From Streptomyces sp. NBC_00443 (lineage in GTDB: Bacteria > Actinomycetota > Actinomycetes > Streptomycetales > Streptomycetaceae), in NCBI RefSeq assembly GCF_036014175.1, contig NZ_CP107917.1, positions 5,208,001 through 5,272,000 on the forward strand: DNA of 64,000 bases, written 5' to 3'. Within the stretch, counting starts at the first letter, position 1. Each line of letters opens with the position of its first letter. The notes beneath the pieces were generated by a model. That model was not told where the DNA came from and made no database searches. It worked only from the letters and a program-made list of their open reading frames with translations. Below, one piece after another: positions 41,696 to 49,635 of the stretch. The position numbers and the translations under genes were made by a program.

Positions 41696-43426
41696 ATGCT
41701 CGATCACGTCATCAAGGGTGCGTCCGTCGTCGACGGAACCGGCGCGCCCGCCTGCACCGCCGACATCGGCATACGGAACGGTCGCATCGCCGTCATCGGC
41801 ACCGTCACCGAGGAATCCCGTACCAGCGAGGACGCCGCCGGGCTGATCCTCGCCCCCGGCTTCGTCGATCCCCACACCCACTACGACGCCCAGCTCTTCT
41901 GGGATCCGTATGCCACCCCGTCCCTGAACCACGGGGTGACCACGGTCGCCGGTGGGAACTGTGGGTTCACGCTGGCGCCTCTCAACCCTGCGCGGCCCGA
42001 GGACGCCGACTACACGCGGCGGATGATGTCCAAGGTCGAGGGCATGTCGCTGGTGGCGTTGGAGGAAGGGGCGCCCTGGAGTTGGAGCAGCTTCGGGGAG
42101 TATCTGGACGCCCTGGAGGGGCGGATCGCGGTCAACGCGGGGTTCATGGTGGGGCACTGCGCGCTGCGCCGGTACGTCATGGGGCCGGACGCGGTGGGCG
42201 GGCAGCCGTCCTCGGAGCAGCTTGCCGCGATGGTGGGGCTGTTGCGGGAGGCGATGGAGGCGGGGGCCTGGGGGCTGTCCACCACCCAGTCGACCTCGCA
42301 CTCCGACGGCGACGGGAAGCCCGTGGCCTCCCGGCACGCCGGGCCGGCCGAGCTCCTGGCCCTGTCACAGGCCGTCGGGGAGCACGAGGGCACGCAGATC
42401 GAGGCCATCGTGGCGGGCTGCCTGGATCAGTTCAGCGACGACGAGATCGACCTCTTCGTGGAGATGACCGCCGCCGCGGGCCGCCCGCTGAACTGGAACG
42501 TGCTCACGATTGACGCGGCGGTTCCCGAGCGGGTGCCCAGGCAGCTGGAGGCAAGTGAGCGCGCCCGCAAGGCCGGTGGCCGGATCGTGGCGCTGACCAT
42601 GCCGATCCTCACACCGATGAACATGTCGCTGGGCACCTTCTGCGCGCTGAACCTGATCCCCGGGTGGGGGCCGGTCCTGGGGCTGCCGGCCAAGGAGCGG
42701 ATCGCCAAGCTCCGTGACCCGGACATCCGCACCGAGCTGCTGCTGCGCGCCCGGTCCAAGGAGGCGGGAGTCTTCCGGCGGCTCACCCACTTCGGGCGGT
42801 ACGTCATAGGGGACACCTACAGCGAGGCGAATCGCGGGCTGACCGGACGCGTCGTGCAGGACATCGCGGCCGAGCGCGGGCAGGAACCCTTCGAGTGCCT
42901 GGTCGAGATCTGCGCGGCGGACGACCTGCGTACGGTCCTGTGGCCGATGCCCACCGACAACGACCCCGACTCCTGGGCGCTGCGCGCCGAGACCTGGCGG
43001 CACGAGGACGTCATGCTGGGCGGCTCGGACGCCGGGGCGCATCTGGACCGGATGTGCGGGGCGCCGTACACGACCCGGTTCCTCGGGGACTGTCTGCGCG
43101 GGCGGAAACTGGTCGGCCTCGAACAGGCGGTCAGGATGCTCACCGACGATCCCGCCCGGCTGTTCGGCCTCCGTGACCGGGGACGTGTCCAGGAGGGCTT
43201 CCATGCGGACCTGGTCCTCTTCGACCCGGAGCGGATCGACGCCGGCAAGGCCACGCTGGTGCACGACCTGCCGGGTGACAGCCCGCGGCTGGACTCCAAG
43301 GCGATCGGCGTGCGGGCGGTCTGGGTCAACGGCGTCGAGGCGATCCGCGACGACGTGGTGACCGGGGCGGTGCCGGGGCGCGTGCTGCGCTCGGGGCGGG
43401 ACACCAGGACGGTGGCCACCCGGTGA
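41696..43426 (+). CDS. amidohydrolase of the N-acyl-D-amino-acid deacylase family
   Basis: A 576-residue metal-dependent hydrolase. The metal site starts FVDPHTHYDAQLFWDPYATPS (H-x-H). GVTTVAGGNCGFTLAP holds the bridging ligand region, and MLGGSDAGAHLDRMCGAPYTTRFLGD has the late Asp. Members hydrolyse amide or ring bonds. In actinobacterial catabolic clusters this group may open a lactone or ring rather than cleave D-amino acids. AGAGGTGA precedes the ATG. Its stop overlaps the GTG of the aldehyde dehydrogenase gene by four bases. Confidence 0.83.
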   Translation: MLDHVIKGASVVDGTGAPACTADIGIRNGRIAVIGTVTEESRTSEDAAGLILAPGFVDPHTHYDAQLFWDPYATPSLNHGVTTVAGGNCGFTLAPLNPARPEDADYTRRMMSKVEGMSLVALEEGAPWSWSSFGEYLDALEGRIAVNAGFMVGHCALRRYVMGPDAVGGQPSSEQLAAMVGLLREAMEAGAWGLSTTQSTSHSDGDGKPVASRHAGPAELLALSQAVGEHEGTQIEAIVAGCLDQFSDDEIDLFVEMTAAAGRPLNWNVLTIDAAVPERVPRQLEASERARKAGGRIVALTMPILTPMNMSLGTFCALNLIPGWGPVLGLPAKERIAKLRDPDIRTELLLRARSKEAGVFRRLTHFGRYVIGDTYSEANRGLTGRVVQDIAAERGQEPFECLVEICAADDLRTVLWPMPTDNDPDSWALRAETWRHEDVMLGGSDAGAHLDRMCGAPYTTRFLGDCLRGRKLVGLEQAVRMLTDDPARLFGLRDRGRVQEGFHADLVLFDPERIDAGKATLVHDLPGDSPRLDSKAIGVRAVWVNGVEAIRDDVVTGAVPGRVLRSGRDTRTVATR

Positions 43427-44916
43427 GCTTCAAGGCCGTCGACCGGCAGCGGTTGTTCGTCGGGGGCTCGTGGGTGGAGCCGGACGGTGGCTACTACGCC
43501 GTCGTCGATCCGGCGAGCGAGGAGACCGTCGGGTGGGCTCCGGAGGCCTCGCGGGATCAGGTGCGCGCGGCCTGTGCCGCTGCCCGCGAGGCCTTCGGGC
43601 CGTGGTCGCGTACGTCGCCGGAGGAGCGGGCGGCCGTGCTGGGGAGGGCGGCGGACATCATCCGCGGCCACCTGGTGCCGTACGCCGAACTGGCCCAGGC
43701 CGAGACCGGGGCGACCACCGGGACGGCCCGGGGCATGCAGGTCGGCGTAGGGGCGGCCCGGTTCCGGCGCTACGCGCGCGTGGAGCCCGCCGAGTGGGCG
43801 ATCCCGCCGCAGATCAACGAGGCCGGTGGGGGCACCTCCCACGCCTTTAAGGCAGTGGGGGCGGGGAAGGCCGGTGTGATGGGTGCGCTGGCCGTCCGCC
43901 AGCCCGTCGGGGTCGTCACCTGCATCACCTCCTACAACAACCCGTGGGCCAACCCGGCGGGCAAGATCGCGCCCGCGCTGGCCATGGGCAACACGGTGGT
44001 CGTGAAGCCCGCCCCGCAGGATCCGCTGTCCGTCTACCGGATGGCGGAGGCGCTTCAGGCGGCGGGGGCACCCCCGGGTGTGGTGAATGTGGTCTCCGGG
44101 CGTTCCGTGGAGGTCGGCGAGGCGGCCGTCTCCTCCCCGGACGTCGACATGGTGAGCTTCACCGGATCCACGGCGGTCGGGCAGCGCATCGCCGAGGTGT
44201 GCGGGCGGGACATGAAACGCCAGTTGATGGAGCTCGGGGGGAAGGGCGCGGCGGTCGTCCTCGACGACGCGGACCTGGGGTCCGCCGTGGCCGGGATCGG
44301 GACGACGTTCTCCTTCTACAGCGGGCAGATCTGCACGGCGCCGACGCGGGTGCTGGCCCAGCGGGGTGTGTACGACCGGCTGGTCGAGCAACTGGCCGCC
44401 TACGCGGGGCGCCTCAAGATCGGCGACCCCCGGGAGCGGGACACGGTTGTCGGCCCGTTGATCTCGGCGGCACACCGGGACCGCGTGGAGTCGTACGTCG
44501 AACTCGGCCGCAAGGAAGGCGCGGTGGTCGTCGCCGGAGGTGAACGGCCCTCCCTGGACACCGGCTTCTACGTCACGCCGACCCTCCTCGCCGACTGCAC
44601 CAACGACATGCGGGTGGCCCGCGAGGAGATCTTCGGCCCGGTGGTCGTCGTCATCCCCTTCGACGACGAGGACGAGGGCGTGGCCCTGGCCAACGACAGC
44701 GACTACGGCCTCATCGACTACGTCTGGTCCGGCGACGTGGCCCGCGCCTTCCGGGTCGCCCGGCGGCTGCGGGCCGGGGGAGTGGGCGTGAACACCGTCG
44801 GGCGCAACATGGAGGCGCCGTTCGGCGGGTTCAAGAAGAGCGGGGTCGGGCGGGACGTCGGCTCGTATGCGCTCCACGCCTACAGCGAGGTGCAGGCGAT
44901 CGTGTGGCCGGGGTGA
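43423..44916 (+). CDS. NAD(P)-dependent aldehyde dehydrogenase
   Basis: A 497-residue ALDH. It has the NAD-binding WANPAGKIAPALAMGNTVVVKPAPQDP, the catalytic glutamate in MELGGKGAAVVLDDAD, and the catalytic cysteine in YSGQICTAPTRVLAQ (about residue 306). The C-terminal APFGGFKKSGVGRDVG is also present. It oxidises an aldehyde to the acid, the natural step after an LLM monooxygenase or hydrolase. Translation is coupled to the aminoacylase-like gene by a GTGA overlap, so the three genes from 40483 form one operon. Confidence 0.9.
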   Translation: MSFKAVDRQRLFVGGSWVEPDGGYYAVVDPASEETVGWAPEASRDQVRAACAAAREAFGPWSRTSPEERAAVLGRAADIIRGHLVPYAELAQAETGATTGTARGMQVGVGAARFRRYARVEPAEWAIPPQINEAGGGTSHAFKAVGAGKAGVMGALAVRQPVGVVTCITSYNNPWANPAGKIAPALAMGNTVVVKPAPQDPLSVYRMAEALQAAGAPPGVVNVVSGRSVEVGEAAVSSPDVDMVSFTGSTAVGQRIAEVCGRDMKRQLMELGGKGAAVVLDDADLGSAVAGIGTTFSFYSGQICTAPTRVLAQRGVYDRLVEQLAAYAGRLKIGDPRERDTVVGPLISAAHRDRVESYVELGRKEGAVVVAGGERPSLDTGFYVTPTLLADCTNDMRVAREEIFGPVVVVIPFDDEDEGVALANDSDYGLIDYVWSGDVARAFRVARRLRAGGVGVNTVGRNMEAPFGGFKKSGVGRDVGSYALHAYSEVQAIVWPG

Positions 44917-44978
44917 GCCGCGGGGATTGACCGGACGGAGTCTGTCACCGGAGCCCTGGGCCGGGCAGAGTCTTCCGC

Positions 44979-45605
44979 ATGGGACAGATGGTGCAGGTCA
45001 AGGGCGCCGAGGTCTGGGCGGACGACGCGGGCGCGGACGGCGGGGCCGCCGGACCGCCCGTGGTGCTGCTGCACTCGGGGGTCGGCGATTCCCGGATGTG
45101 GGAGCCCGTACTGCCCGGTCTGGCGGCCGGACGTCTTCGGGTGATCCGGTACGACGCCCGCGGCTTCGGCCGGTCGCCGGCGCCCACCGGCTCCTACACC
45201 CAGCTCGACGACCTCAGGAGCGTCCTGGACCACTTCGAACTGCCCCGGGTGGTCCTGGTCGGCTCCAGCATGGGCGCCAGAACCGCCATCGACCTGGCCC
45301 TGAGCGACCCCGGCCAGGTGGCGGCCCTGGGTCTGCTGGTGCCCGGCGTCAACGGGTACGAGGACCTGGAGGCGCCGGAGGTGACCGAGGAGATCGGCCG
45401 GCTGGCCACCGCCCGTGACATGGACGGCCTGGTCGCCTTCGCGCTGCGGACCTGGGGCGCGGCGGGCGCCGACCCCGACACCGAGGCCGAGCCCCTGCTG
45501 CGGGCGGCGATTCCCGCGTGGTTCACGACCTACGGCCACGAGACCGAGGGCGGGCGGGCCTTCGACCGGCTGGTGACGGAGCTGTGCGAGCGGGCGTCGG
45601 CCTGA
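44979..45605 (+). CDS. alpha/beta hydrolase fold protein, shortened at the C-terminus
   Basis: A 208-residue protein with the first half of an alpha/beta hydrolase. VVLLHSGVGDSRMW gives the oxyanion loop, VIRYDARGFGRS the second strand, and VVLVGSSMGARTAIDLAL the nucleophile elbow with serine at about 91. Normal members have about 260 residues and end with a strand carrying Asp and a G-H motif. Here the sequence ends soon after an AIPAWFTTYGHETEGG cap-like region, and no catalytic histidine strand is seen. It may be a remnant, although the frame itself is clean. Confidence 0.72.
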   Translation: MGQMVQVKGAEVWADDAGADGGAAGPPVVLLHSGVGDSRMWEPVLPGLAAGRLRVIRYDARGFGRSPAPTGSYTQLDDLRSVLDHFELPRVVLVGSSMGARTAIDLALSDPGQVAALGLLVPGVNGYEDLEAPEVTEEIGRLATARDMDGLVAFALRTWGAAGADPDTEAEPLLRAAIPAWFTTYGHETEGGRAFDRLVTELCERASA

Positions 45606-45620
45606 CCGGCGCCGTACGCG

Positions 45621-46013
45621 TCAGTCGGTGAGGTCCACCCGGATCGTCAGCAGCTCCGCCCCGAACGCCCGCACCCCGGCGCTGTTGAACCGGGGCAGGC
45701 CGCCCAGGCGGGCGACCGGGTCGTCGTCGGGCAGCAGATGCGCCGTGCCCGTGTGCCACCGCCCCTTGATCCGCACCCGTACCCGTGCGTCGGCCTTGAT
45801 GTTGCGCACGTACTGCGACCGCTCCCCGAACTCCGACACCAGCCAGAACGAGTCCCCGACCCGGCGTCCGCCGACCGGGGTGCGGCGGGGCACGCCCGAG
45901 GTACGGCCCGTGGTCTCCAGCAGGGTCTGGGTCGGCAGGCGGCGCATCACGGCGTTGAGCCGCCGCTGGAAGGCCGTGACGTTCCGGTATTTCGTCGCTG
46001 CGCGGCTGGACAT
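45621..46013 (-). CDS. F420-dependent nitroreductase-family (DUF385) protein
   Basis: A 130-residue protein. LLETTGRTSGVPRRTPVGGRRVGDSFWLVSEFGERSQYVRNIKADARVRV is the characteristic Ddn-like split-barrel segment that binds F420, and HLLPDDDP and ELLTIRVDL end the fold. It is likely a reductase or a protein that holds F420. AGGAG lies about nine bases before the ATG at 46013. The longer frame upstream overlaps the next gene on the opposite strand and is not coding. Divergent from the EEP hydrolase gene. Confidence 0.82.
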   Translation of the reverse strand: MSSRAATKYRNVTAFQRRLNAVMRRLPTQTLLETTGRTSGVPRRTPVGGRRVGDSFWLVSEFGERSQYVRNIKADARVRVRIKGRWHTGTAHLLPDDDPVARLGGLPRFNSAGVRAFGAELLTIRVDLTD

Positions 46014-46124
46014 GGTGTGCCGTTCTCCTGACTCGTGGCGGTGCTGATGCTCTTCAATGTCTCTCACCGGGGATCGAACGAACGGTGGAGCCTCGAACGG
46101 TTCCTCTATGAGAGACGGTGGCCC

Positions 46125-46952
46125 ATGCGGGTGGTGACCTGGAACCTGTGGTGGCGCTTCGGGCCCTGGGAGGCCCGGCAGAAGGCGATTCTTGCCGAAC
46201 TGCGCGATCTGCGCCCCGACGTGGTCGGCCTTCAGGAGGTGTGGGCCGACGGCCGCGAGAACCAGGCCGAGTGGCTGGCCTCCGAACTCGGCATGCACTG
46301 GGCCTGGGCCCCGTCCCCCGCCCCCGAGCGCTGGCGCCGGCGGATCGGCGACGACACCGTCGACATCGGCAACGCCGTGCTGAGCCGCTGGCCGGTCACC
46401 GACCGGCGGACCCTGCGGCTGCCGGCGCCGCCGGACATCGACGACGGCCGCCTCGCCCTCTTCACCCGCCTCACCACCCCCTCGTACGACATCCCCTTCT
46501 GCACCACCCACCTCACCTCTGCCCTGCACGCCTCGGCCGTACGCTGCCGGCAGGTCGCCGCGCTCGCCGAGTTCGTCGCCGAGAACCGGGGTGAGACGCC
46601 CTTTCCGACGGTCGTGACCGGTGATTTCAACGCCTGGCCGGACTCCGACGAGATCCGCCTCTTCGGCGGCTTCCGGACTGCGCCGGTCGTACCCCGCCAG
46701 GTCTTCTTCGACGCCTGGCAGTACGCCGCCCCGGACGCCCCCTCCGCCACCTGGGACCGCTCGAACCCGTACGTCGCCGACAGCCGGGAGCCGAGCGTGC
46801 GCATCGACTACATCCACGTGGGTCCGCCCGGGAGGGGCGGACTGGGCCACGTGCGTGCCGTCCGTCGCGCGGGCGCCGCTCCCGTCGACGGCGTATGGCC
46901 CTCGGACCACGCGGCCGTGGTCGCCGACCTCGCGACCGAGCCCACGCCTTGA
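46125..46952 (+). CDS. endonuclease/exonuclease/phosphatase family protein
   Basis: A 275-residue EEP-fold phosphoesterase. The N-terminus reads MRVVTWNLWW (metal Asn). LRDLRPDVVGLQEVWAD contains the metal glutamate, FPTVVTGDFNAWPDSDEIRL the GDFN motif, and VWPSDHAAVVADL the catalytic S-D-H. Substrates include DNA, sphingomyelin and inositol phosphates, which cannot be separated here. The ATG at 46125 is the first residue of the conserved strand. The in-frame upstream part lies in the divergent promoter region and is probably not translated. Confidence 0.87.
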   Translation: MRVVTWNLWWRFGPWEARQKAILAELRDLRPDVVGLQEVWADGRENQAEWLASELGMHWAWAPSPAPERWRRRIGDDTVDIGNAVLSRWPVTDRRTLRLPAPPDIDDGRLALFTRLTTPSYDIPFCTTHLTSALHASAVRCRQVAALAEFVAENRGETPFPTVVTGDFNAWPDSDEIRLFGGFRTAPVVPRQVFFDAWQYAAPDAPSATWDRSNPYVADSREPSVRIDYIHVGPPGRGGLGHVRAVRRAGAAPVDGVWPSDHAAVVADLATEPTP

Positions 46953-46980
46953 GGGCAGGTCGCCCGGCCGCCGACAGCTC

Positions 46981-48504
46981 CTACGAACGCCCCAGGAAGA
47001 TCGGGTTCGTGACCGCCGCCAGCGCGCCCGGCAGCGGGCCCACCGCTGTCTCGTGGCGCAGTTCCGCCCGCACGTAGGCCGCGTAGGCGGGGGTCGTGCG
47101 CCATTCCACGACGCCCGATCCCGAGACCGGCAGCGGCGGGCTCGTGAACAGGACGCCCTGGTCGGTGACGAAGCGGACCGTGCAGCGGGGGGCGCCCGCG
47201 GCTTCCAGGCGGACGGTCACCGGCGTGCTGCGGGGGACCTCCAGCCGCTCTCCGATGCCGGCGTGCTCGCCCTTGCCGCCGGACACCCCGAAGGTCAGCG
47301 AGACGTTCTTCGACTCGGCGATGTACGACCGCCCCGCCTTGATCCCCTCCTGGATCGCCTCCCGCGTCAGGTCGTCGGCCAGGACGACCGTCTGGGGCGT
47401 GCCGACCGGGTCCGGATCGCGGTGGGCGTCGCTGTTGCCCATCGCCGGGATCCAGGCGTCGGAACCCGAGCGCACGGACGCGACCAGCGTGCTGTCCCAG
47501 TCCGCCAGGGCCATCTCGTCGTCCGGGGTCCACGGCCCGTTCCAGACCTCGATCGCGTCCGCCTCGCCGAAGCCGAACTTCCAGTTGCAGCCGACGCAGG
47601 TGGCGTGCGGGTGGGCGGGGACGACCAGGCCGCCGGACTTGCGGATCTGGCGGGCGAACTTGCCGAAGCGGTTGTCCCGGGCCCGGTAGCGCCAGTCGAT
47701 GAAGGTGCCGGGGTCGACGCCGAGCGCCACGACGTGGCCGTTGCGGGTCGTGACCTCCTCGCCCAGCATGATCAGGAGGTCGTCGCCCGCCGCGTCGGCC
47801 CAGTGCGCGTGCGCCGAGTGCGTGTTGTGCTCCGAGCTGTTGATGAAGTCCAGCCCTGCCGCGCGCGCGAGGGACGCGATCTCGGCGGGCGTACGGCGGC
47901 CGTCGGAGAACCATGAGTGCAGATGGCAGTCGCCCCGGTACCAGGCGCGCCCCCGCCCCTTCGCCCGCTCCGGCGGGTAGGTCGGCTCGACGGACTCGGC
48001 GGGCTCGCCGTAGGCGAGTGTGATGGTGACCTCGTACGGCAGCCCCTGCGGCGCCACCGTGTACGGGCCGAGGGCGATGTGCCAGGTGCCCTCCCGGACC
48101 GGTCCCGGGATGTACCCCGGCGTCGCCTCGTCCGCCCGGATGAAGAACTCCGTGCGCGCCCCGCCCGACCAGCCCCGGAAGCCTCGGCCGCCGAGCTCGG
48201 TGCCGCGCCAGTCGAAGATGCCGATGTCGAGGGCGTTGCCCGGGGTGCCCGCCGGGACGGAGGGCTTCTCGTAGGTGTAGGAGACCTTGATCTCCCGTAC
48301 CCCGGACGGCACTTCGACCGGCAGGTACACGAAGTCGGGGGACCCGGGCGGCAGGGTCCCCCGCACCGTACGGGTCTCGGCGTCCTGGGTGTCGTCGGCA
48401 CCTCTGGCGAAGGTCACGCTTCCCAACGTAAGCGCGGCGGCGGCGCCCGTCACGAACAGTGCGCGTCTTCCCAGGCCGGCGCCCGCGTACTCGTCCTCGC
48501 ACAT
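46981..48504 (-). CDS. CehA/McbA family metallohydrolase (PHP domain) with Tat signal
   Basis: A 507-residue exported protein. The twin-arginine leader GRRALFVTGAAAALTLG is at about residues 12-28. A beta-sandwich domain (about 40-185) precedes the PHP phosphoesterase domain, with GDCHLHSWFSDGRRTPAE near 192 and SSEHNTHSAHAHW near 218. LIMLGEEVTTRNGHVVALG, VVPAHPHATC and MGNSDAHRDP give the remaining metal ligands. The CehA/McbA group includes carbaryl hydrolases, but most members have unknown substrates. GGGGAG precedes the ATG at 48504. Confidence 0.87.
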   Translation of the reverse strand: MCEDEYAGAGLGRRALFVTGAAAALTLGSVTFARGADDTQDAETRTVRGTLPPGSPDFVYLPVEVPSGVREIKVSYTYEKPSVPAGTPGNALDIGIFDWRGTELGGRGFRGWSGGARTEFFIRADEATPGYIPGPVREGTWHIALGPYTVAPQGLPYEVTITLAYGEPAESVEPTYPPERAKGRGRAWYRGDCHLHSWFSDGRRTPAEIASLARAAGLDFINSSEHNTHSAHAHWADAAGDDLLIMLGEEVTTRNGHVVALGVDPGTFIDWRYRARDNRFGKFARQIRKSGGLVVPAHPHATCVGCNWKFGFGEADAIEVWNGPWTPDDEMALADWDSTLVASVRSGSDAWIPAMGNSDAHRDPDPVGTPQTVVLADDLTREAIQEGIKAGRSYIAESKNVSLTFGVSGGKGEHAGIGERLEVPRSTPVTVRLEAAGAPRCTVRFVTDQGVLFTSPPLPVSGSGVVEWRTTPAYAAYVRAELRHETAVGPLPGALAAVTNPIFLGRS

Positions 48505-48720
48505 GCTGCTGCTCCCCAGGTCGTCGTGAAGGACTTGGCATGGGTGGTGCAGGGTGGTGCGTGCAACTCTGGTATTCAGCCGTGAACTGTCGTGCAAGGG
48601 AAGGGAATCGGCAGCCAATCGGAAGCTGTCCAAGCTCCGCTGGGCGCCCGGGGCGGGAGAGCCATCTGTGCCGACCGGTCGGTATCGACATTGCGGCGTC
48701 CGCACGGTACAGATGCAGTC

Positions 48721-49572
48721 ATGCGCATCTCCGTCACGATCTTCCTCACCGACGAGACCATCACCCCGACCCGGCTCGCGCGTGAGCTGGAGCAGCGCGG
48801 GTTCGCGGGGCTGTACCTGCCCGAGCACACCCACATCCCCGTCGAGCGGACCACCCCGTACCCGGCCGGCGGCGATCTGCCGCCCGAGTACGGCCGCACC
48901 CTCGACCCCTTCGTCGCCCTCGGCCAGGCCGCCGCCGTCACCGAGCGGCTGGGCCTGGGCACCGGCATCACGCTGGTCGCGCAGCACGACCCGATCGATC
49001 TGGCCAAGCAGATCGCGACCCTGGACCACCTGTCCGGCGGACGCTTCACGCTCGGCCTCGGCTTCGGCTGGAACGTGGAGGAGGCCGCCGATCACGGGGT
49101 GGAGTGGCGGACCCGGCGCGAGCTGGTTCGCGACCGTATGGCTCTGATGCGCGCCCTGTGGGCGGATGAACCGACCGCCCACGAAGGCGAGTTCGAGTCC
49201 GTACGCGCCAGCTACGCCTACCCCAAACCCGTACAGAAGCCGCGCGGCCCCCAGGTCAACGGCCCCCGCACGCTCATCGGCGGAGCCGCCGGCCCGAAGC
49301 TGTTCGCGCACATCAGCGAGTACGCCGACGGGTGGCTGCCGATCGGTGGCCGCGGACTGTCCGAATCTCTACCCCGGCTCCGGTCGGTCTGGGCCGACGC
49401 AGGCCGCGACCCGAAGGCCCTCCAGGTCGTGCCGTACGCCGTGTTCCCGAATCCCGGCAAGCTCGCGCACTACGCGGAGCTCGGGATCGAGGAGGTCGTG
49501 GTGCAGTTGCCTCCGGCGGGGGAGGCGGAGGTGCTGCGGGTGCTGGACGACTGCGCGGCCTTCCTCGGCTGA
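48721..49572 (+). CDS. LLM-class F420-dependent oxidoreductase
   Basis: A 283-residue luciferase-like enzyme of the Rv-type F420 group. MRISVTIFLTDETITPTRLARELEQRGFAGLYLPEHTHIP is the first barrel unit, and LAKQIATLDHLSGGRFTLGLGFGWNVEEAADHGV is the cofactor loop. TLIGGAAGPKLFAHISEYADGWLPIGG is the phosphate-binding strand. It probably uses F420H2 to reduce an unknown substrate. The FO synthase gene begins 63 bp downstream in the same direction, so cofactor synthesis and use are adjacent. Confidence 0.87.
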   Translation: MRISVTIFLTDETITPTRLARELEQRGFAGLYLPEHTHIPVERTTPYPAGGDLPPEYGRTLDPFVALGQAAAVTERLGLGTGITLVAQHDPIDLAKQIATLDHLSGGRFTLGLGFGWNVEEAADHGVEWRTRRELVRDRMALMRALWADEPTAHEGEFESVRASYAYPKPVQKPRGPQVNGPRTLIGGAAGPKLFAHISEYADGWLPIGGRGLSESLPRLRSVWADAGRDPKALQVVPYAVFPNPGKLAHYAELGIEEVVVQLPPAGEAEVLRVLDDCAAFLG

Positions 49573-49635
49573 CCGTCGCGCATCCGTGTCCGACTGCCCT
49601 CCCGGCACTGATCAAGCCGACCGTATGCTCGAAGG

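Noticed and set aside
42817..44877. Minus-strand frame of nearly 700 codons opposite the aminoacylase and aldehyde dehydrogenase genes
   Set aside because: It mirrors conserved coding sequence on the plus strand and its translation is His/Arg/Gly-rich without domains.
48505..49311. N-terminal extension of the CehA-type protein reaching into the LLM gene
   Set aside because: The Tat signal and ribosome site at 48504 mark the real start, and the LLM gene occupies the other strand.
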